This document shows positions 6,001 to 8,076 of a stretch of 8,076 nucleotides of DNA, in pieces. The stretch is from Candidatus Uhrbacteria bacterium RIFCSPHIGHO2_02_FULL_53_13 (lineage in GTDB: Bacteria; Patescibacteriota; Patescibacteriia; UBA9934; UBA11717): the NCBI GenBank assembly GCA_001791035.1, contig MGDX01000039.1, forward strand, positions 1-8,076. The letters run 5' to 3'. Below the pieces are notes generated by a model. The model saw only the letters and a list, made by a program, of their open reading frames with translations. It searched no databases and was not told the origin of the DNA. Both the position numbers and the translations under genes were made by a program. Numbering within the stretch: the first letter of the stretch is position 1; the number at the start of each line of letters is the position of its first letter.

Positions 6001-8075
6001 CGTGCGGAGGAGTGCCGTCTGCCGATGCGTGTTTGGACCGCTCGTTCTGCGTGGGCGGCACGAACGCGGACAGTCCGTGCGCGGGTGATAACGAATGTCC
6101 GCTTGGCGTGTGCACGCTGTTTGAAACCCAGCGCTCGCGGTCATGCGGTGCCACCAGTTGTGAGTGGAACGCGTGGTCGCCGGTCAACAATACCGCGTGT
6201 GCGCAGGTAGGCGCGTGTGGCGACGGCAGTACCGACGCGGGCGAGCAGTGCGACGACGGTGATCTCGACAACAACGACCACTGTACCAATCTGTGTCGAA
6301 CAAACGTGTGCGGCGACGGCTTCATTGATCCGGTCACCGAGAGCTGTGATTTTGGAGCCGGCAACGGCACGTTGTGTACGCCCGGGTATGGCGATAGTTG
6401 CAACTACTGTACTTCTTCATGCGTGTATCAAACGGTGTCGGGAGGTTTTTGTGGCAATGGCCAAGTGGATGGCGGTGAAATATGCGATGGCGCCCCGCCG
6501 CAATACTGGATCAACACCCTTGGATTTAGTGGTGAGCTTGGGTCACTGAACGGTTTGTGTGCGAATGCGAATCTTAACCAAGCCACGATTCTTTTGAATA
6601 GCGACACAGCCCGTTGTTTGACTCTCGGCGCGTGCAACGGAGGTTCGCGCAACGGACAGGCGTGTTTTGAGACGGCGCTTTTGAGTCTGTCGGCCTTCTC
6701 ATGTCCGAACGGCTTATGTGAAACGGCACAGTGCGATGCCTCGTGCGGCAGTTCGTGTCCGTCGAGTTATCAAACGCAGTTTGTGCTCGGCCAACCGTGG
6801 TACTCGAACAACGACCTCTCCTCATTTGCGATTCCGGGCGAGCCGTTTGACGACGAGCTCTCACTTTACAGCTATCAATCTAATGGTCTGTGTTGGGACG
6901 CAATCCTTAGAGAACACACCGATCCGTGTTCGTCGGATACACAGTGCCCAAGTGGTCAGCAATGCGAATATGTGAACGCTCCGGATTTGGCGCAGATTCA
7001 AATTCCGGCGTGCCGCGTAGGCAGCACCATGTTGGCGGACGTGGAGTACGATTTCACCTATCCGGATATGGAAGTGGTGTTTGTGCTCGATGCCTCGTCG
7101 AGCATGATGTTTTTGATTAATGGTAATGATAGTCCTTGGGAGATGGCCAAAGATGCTATTGAAGATTCGGTAAACGAGCTATTTGATCAGTACCCGGGCG
7201 TAGTACGTATTGGTCTTGTGACCTTTGGAGGCACGGACGACAGTATTAATGACGGATACGATCCGCTGGCCGGTAGCCTCGACTGCGGCACGCAACCCTA
7301 CTACAACGGTTCATCGTTTGCGTGGCCGGAGAATTGGACGGCTATTGATGCGGATGCCCCCGGGAGCGAGCGAGGAGGCACCACCTCTTGCATGAAAACT
7401 CTTCCGCGTGATATTTCGGAACACGAATCGGTCCTGCAAGCACTGAACGCCGTGCCGAGCCCGCCATCAAATGGTGCATCGCGCACGCCTTTAGCAGGTG
7501 GTATGCTTACGGCGCATGAGATTTTGGCGCAGTATCCCGCCGATCATCGACGTGTGGTGATTTTGCTTTCCGACGGCGTACCTTCGTGTACAGGAGCAGC
7601 TGCATACGGTTCTGACTGCAATGTCGTCGCCATTGCTGTGACGACTGCTACGGACGCCATGAAAGAAGAAGGCATTCAAGTGTACACAGCGTATTTTGGT
7701 CCGAATTTGATCCCGATTCAGCAGTGTTCCGTGCGCTCGATGCAATTTTGGTCTAGTAACTGCCCAGCCTTTCCGGCGGGGGCGCCGCTTATTTCCGTAG
7801 AGCCGTGGTTGAGTCAATGCACGGGAGTGTTGGCCGCAGGGAGCTTCAATGGGCCATGTCTTACGGGCGGTGGGTTCTCGTATCAGGGCAATGCGGCGGA
7901 CGCATTCAATCAAATGACGCAGGCGATTATTGACGATATTCTAAATGCTTCGATTGAGGTTGGGGATCCGTCCAATCCGTCAAACGGCTCGCTTGGGCAA
8001 GGGCCGGCTACGCAGATTCCTCTGCCGCCTGGGTTTGCCTGCGATCCGTCCGAAGAGTCCACCGCGGAGATTCGC
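3..8075 (+). CDS. Giant Cys-rich multidomain surface protein (IPT/TIG, Big_5, DUF4215, pilin-like, VWA); partial at both ends
   Basis: Forward frame 3 reads through 2,691 codons without a stop, and recognisable domains occur along its whole length, so this is one gene whose start and stop lie outside the window. Internal ATGs are not credible starts because the frame and a domain continue upstream of them. The domain order is two IPT/TIG folds, a Cys linker, two Big_5 plus Ig-like modules, a DUF4215 cluster, a third Big_5 plus Ig-like module, a pilin-like ectodomain, a second DUF4215 cluster and a VWA domain. About 145 cysteines and all the domain types point to export and a disulfide-stabilised extracellular protein. 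No signal peptide, membrane span or sorting motif is inside the window; these would be at the missing ends. The likely role is adhesion or cell-surface structure, by inference. No enzymatic domain is evident. Lysine is nearly absent (14 residues). I do not recognise a named gene. The exact ligand is unknown. Confidence 0.95.
60..611 (+). repeat. Two tandem IPT/TIG Ig-like domains
   Basis: Residues 20-118 and 128-203 each fit the IPT/TIG (transcription-factor Ig-like/plexin) pattern. The first opens with NPVILSVNPQNGPVGEYVTI followed by TGSNFG; the second opens with CSISPTVGPTS followed by IYGEYFG. Each shows the family signature 'P-x-x-G-P-x-G-x-x-(V/M)-x-I-x-G-x-x-F-G', then 'V-x-F', a 'W/T-x-T-x-I-V-x-(K/Q)-(V/I)-P' strand and a closing 'V-x-V' strand. 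The linker between them is SGAPGPGV. The copy closest to the N-terminus is longer because of an insertion around residues 58-80. In bacterial surface proteins such folds act as spacers or adhesive modules. Domain identity is seen from the sequence motifs; function is inferred. Confidence 0.8.
612..716 (+). other. Six-cysteine linker before the first Big_5-like domain
   Basis: Cysteines 206, 214, 220, 221, 227 and 234 lie within about 30 residues, including the motif CGTGFQCC. The arrangement resembles a small disulfide knot. A comparable knot (C1027 to C1051, ending GCC) precedes the third Big_5-like domain, so it seems to be a recurring cap for this domain type. No catalytic role is visible. 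Confidence 0.55.
720..1454 (+). repeat. Composite module copy 1: Big_5-like Ig domain plus second beta-sandwich
   Basis: Residues about 240-385 resemble Big_5 (bacterial Ig-like, SbsA type): 'CVNAVVQAHFNVPVN' matches the 'x-V-x-F-S-x-P-(M/V)' strand, 'FLFTPSALFEANRTYRVMI' matches 'FTP...L..N..Y.V.(I/V)', and the domain ends in 'YVFTFTTRND'. A second beta-rich segment starts at C386 with 'C-A-I-E-E-V-V-V-V-P-P', contains 'S-x-W' near residue 440 and ends with 'ATLTVIS' near residue 482. The same two-part unit recurs at residues 485-724 and 1052-1359. Such Ig-like units usually form extended, protease-resistant stalks. Confidence 0.65.
1455..2174 (+). repeat. Composite module copy 2: Big_5-like Ig domain plus second beta-sandwich
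   Basis: Residues about 485-627 repeat the Big_5 pattern: 'IGAQFNVPMN' near 517-525, 'FTLTPNVALSPV' and 'KYYSVTIAS' further on, and the closing 'FKWSFRMNENGTLC'. The second half begins at C628 with 'C-T-I-D-R-V-E-V-S-P' and carries the Ig-like strand 'WAYSWSWASSN' before ending near 724. It directly abuts copy 1 and the first DUF4215 unit. Assignment of the first half to Big_5 is fairly secure; the second half is Big_2/PKD-like by appearance only. Confidence 0.65.
2175..2945 (+). repeat. DUF4215 (Myxococcus Cys-rich) repeat cluster A, about six units
   Basis: Units begin with 'C-G-(N/D)-(G/D)' at C725, C792, C830, C873, C918 and C956. Most continue with 'G-E-(E/Q)-C-D' at C765, C803, C884 and C931, and with 'GEDCDDGN' at C846, before a closing 'C-x3-C' pair. 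The fourth unit (873-899) is the cleanest: CGNGAVEVGEECDDGN, then C895 and C899. The first unit has an extra insertion with Cys-rich content, and the sixth (from C956) is degenerate, lacking the ECD motif. DUF4215 units are short disulfide-rich modules found in extracellular bacterial and some eukaryotic proteins; their molecular function is not established. Confidence 0.85.
2946..3155 (+). other. Ser/Thr/Asp-rich linker and six-Cys knot
   Basis: Residues about 982-1026 are rich in Ser, Thr, Ala, Asp and Glu with no recognised fold. They are followed by cysteines 1027, 1029, 1035, 1044, 1050 and 1051. The C1029-x5-C1035-x8-C1044 spacing matches a small motif dispersed elsewhere in the protein. 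The terminal GCC mirrors the QCC of the linker at residues 214-221, and in both cases a Big_5-like domain follows. Confidence 0.5.
3156..4079 (+). repeat. Composite module copy 3: Big_5-like Ig domain plus second beta-sandwich
   Basis: Residues 1052-1239 open with 'PEVAAFTPPHRSTVCRNAEV', then 'RVSFTQKMSHESFVVEN' (the Big_5 'x-V-x-F-x-x-x-M' strand) and 'HTIEVFGDST', and close with 'ATFMTNDRIC'. This copy has a longer insertion (about 1100-1160) than copies 1 and 2. The partner beta-sandwich starts at C1240 with 'C-Q-L-D-R-V-D', includes 'NWAYDWSSSDDTILDF' and ends with 'NARVFLC' at C1359. The parallel with C386 and C628 shows that the two halves travel as one unit. It is separated from copies 1 and 2 by the DUF4215 cluster. 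Confidence 0.6.
4080..5207 (+). other. Pilin/pseudopilin-like ectodomain module
   Basis: Residues about 1360-1735 form the longest globular region without tandem repeats. In order they show 'VKEFILRNPENQEGIGIRVI' (1440 on), 'VDGFRAIQDGRTVYVNALN' (1485 on), a Cys cluster at 1556, 1567, 1573 and 1583, and a charged amphipathic helix 'WRRDLYRIEDMRRMEAVLGAF' shortened here to its key residues R1591, R1592, D1593, R1596, D1599, R1601 and R1602. There follow C1617 to C1637, 'DAGTFI', 'SAWPSW' (W1658, W1661), 'LPSDPIN' (1673-1679), 'TCWN' (C1693) and 'YRY' (1710-1712). The helix plus 'LPxDP(I/V)N...TCWN...C-P...Y-x-Y' resembles the ectodomain of type IV pilin-like proteins I recall from Patescibacteria. 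No prepilin cleavage site or hydrophobic N-terminal helix precedes it, so it is not itself an assembled pilin. The homology is from memory and is not proven. Confidence 0.5.
5325..6500 (+). repeat. DUF4215 repeat cluster B, about seven units
   Basis: Units start at C1775 (CGDGLIGAGEVC), C1841 (CGNGIVEG), C1900 (CGDGILNGAEVC), C1952 (CGDGEVQDGYEQC), C2072 (CGDGSTDAGEQC), C2103 (CGDGFIDPVTESC) and C2150 (CGNGQVDGGEIC). The fifth unit, with 'ECDDG'-like CDDGD at C2083 and the closing C2094/C2098 pair, is the most canonical. Others are expanded by insertions: calcium-loop motifs in the first, C-x5-C mini-motifs in the second and after the fourth. The cluster resembles cluster A but is more diverged. 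It sits between the pilin-like module and the region leading to the VWA domain, and probably acts as a rigid disulfide-rich spacer. Confidence 0.85.
5397..5501 (+). other. Pair of EF-hand-like calcium-binding loops inside cluster B
   Basis: Two nine-residue loops fit D-x-(D/N)-G-D-G-x-x-D. The first uses D1799, D1801, D1803, G1804 and D1807; the second uses D1825, N1827, D1829, G1830 and D1833, starting 26 residues later. Loops of this type bind calcium in dockerins and thrombospondin type 3 repeats. Flanking helices typical of dockerins are not evident, and two cysteines (1815, 1819) lie between the loops. Calcium binding is inferred. Confidence 0.6.
6501..7067 (+). other. Unassigned Cys-rich segment between DUF4215 cluster B and the VWA domain
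   Basis: Residues about 2167-2355 have no fold I can name. The first half is Asn/Gly/Leu-rich with dense cysteines, including 'CPNGLCETAQCDASCGSSC'. The middle holds aromatic, beta-prone sequence (for example 'FVLGQPWYSNND' and 'LSLYSYQSNGLCWD'). The end carries the 'C-S-S-D-T-Q-C-P-S-G-Q-Q-C' mini-motif (C2309, C2315, C2321) and leads into a short beta stretch 'MLADVEYDFTYPD' just before the VWA core. It may be part of an extended VWA-associated domain. Confidence 0.4.
7068..7961 (+). other. von Willebrand factor A domain with complete MIDAS
   Basis: Residues 2356-2653 match a VWA fold. Strand 1 is 'MEVVFVLDASSSM', giving the D-x-S-x-S metal site at D2363, S2365 and S2367. The first helix 'WEMAKDAIEDSVNELFDQY' and strand 'VVRIGLVTFGG' follow. 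The conserved MIDAS threonine is T2495 in 'SRTPLAGGM', and strand 'RRVVILLSDG' supplies D2524. All five metal-coordinating positions are therefore present, so divalent-metal-dependent ligand binding is plausible. An insertion of about 85 residues with two cysteines lies between 'VTFGG' and T2495, and further Cys pairs occur after D2524, so the domain is larger than a typical VWA of about 200 residues. A closing helix 'AFNQMTQAIIDDIL' ends the fold. Confidence 0.88.
7962..8075 (+). other. Pro/Ser/Gly-rich stretch after VWA, open at window edge
   Basis: Residues 2654-2691 read 'GDPSNPSNGSLGQGPATQIP' followed by 'LPPGFACDPSEE'. The composition suggests a flexible linker entering a further Cys-containing domain. 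The frame is still open at the last base, so the protein continues beyond the window. Confidence 0.6.
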
Positions 8076-8076
8076 C

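Noticed and set aside
5138..6403. Minus-strand open frames (5138-5647, 5930-6403) with similar Ser/Pro/His-rich products
   Set aside because: They share their flavour with the antisense of cluster A only because the sense strand carries the same DUF4215 repeats. Scarcity of AT-rich stop codons explains their length.
2175..6500. Assignment of the organism to Myxococcota from the DUF4215 repeats
   Set aside because: The GC content appears too low for typical myxobacteria, and the pilin-like and Big_5 modules fit Patescibacteria better. DUF4215 alone is not diagnostic.
1..8076. CRISPR array, tRNA, rRNA, insertion sequence or phage genes
   Set aside because: Nothing in either strand supports them; the repeats present are protein-level Cys-rich repeats with diverged DNA, not direct DNA repeats with spacers.

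Overview
The window lies entirely inside one gene. Forward frame 3 is open from base 3 to base 8075 (2,691 codons) with no stop and no identifiable start, so the gene is truncated at both edges. No second gene, RNA gene, mobile element, CRISPR array, promoter or terminator is supported. The product is a giant, presumably exported, cysteine-rich multidomain protein. Residue n below starts at base 3n.

The order along the protein is:
- two IPT/TIG immunoglobulin-like folds (about 20-203)
- a six-cysteine linker (204-238)
- two tandem composite modules, each a Big_5-like Ig domain followed by a second beta-sandwich (about 240-724)
- a first cluster of DUF4215-type ('Myxococcus cysteine-rich repeat') units (725-981)
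- a linker and a cysteine knot (about 982-1051)
- a third, displaced composite module (1052-1359)
- a globular region resembling type IV pilin/pseudopilin-like ectodomains (about 1360-1735)
- a second DUF4215 cluster that includes a pair of EF-hand-like calcium loops (1775-2166)
- an unassigned Cys-rich segment (about 2167-2355)
- a von Willebrand factor A domain with a complete MIDAS (2356-2653)
- a short Pro/Ser/Gly-rich stretch that runs off the window.

About 145 cysteines, mostly in regular spacings, suggest many disulfides and an extracellular location. Only 14 lysines occur in 2,691 residues, none of them between residues 1587 and 2383, while Asp and Glu are abundant.

GC content looks to be in the mid-to-upper 50s percent, and codons favour GCG, ACG, TCG, CCG and GGC. 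DUF4215 repeats are common in Myxococcota, but the combination of IPT/TIG, Big_5, the 'LPxDPxN...TCWN...Y-x-Y' pilin-like module, DUF4215 and VWA in one giant protein recalls Patescibacteria (CPR, for example the Uhrbacteria/Magasanikbacteria group). That assignment is inference from remembered family patterns, not from a search. The most plausible role is a very large surface adhesin or stalk: Ig-like and disulfide-rich repeats as spacer, and a metal-dependent VWA head for ligand binding.
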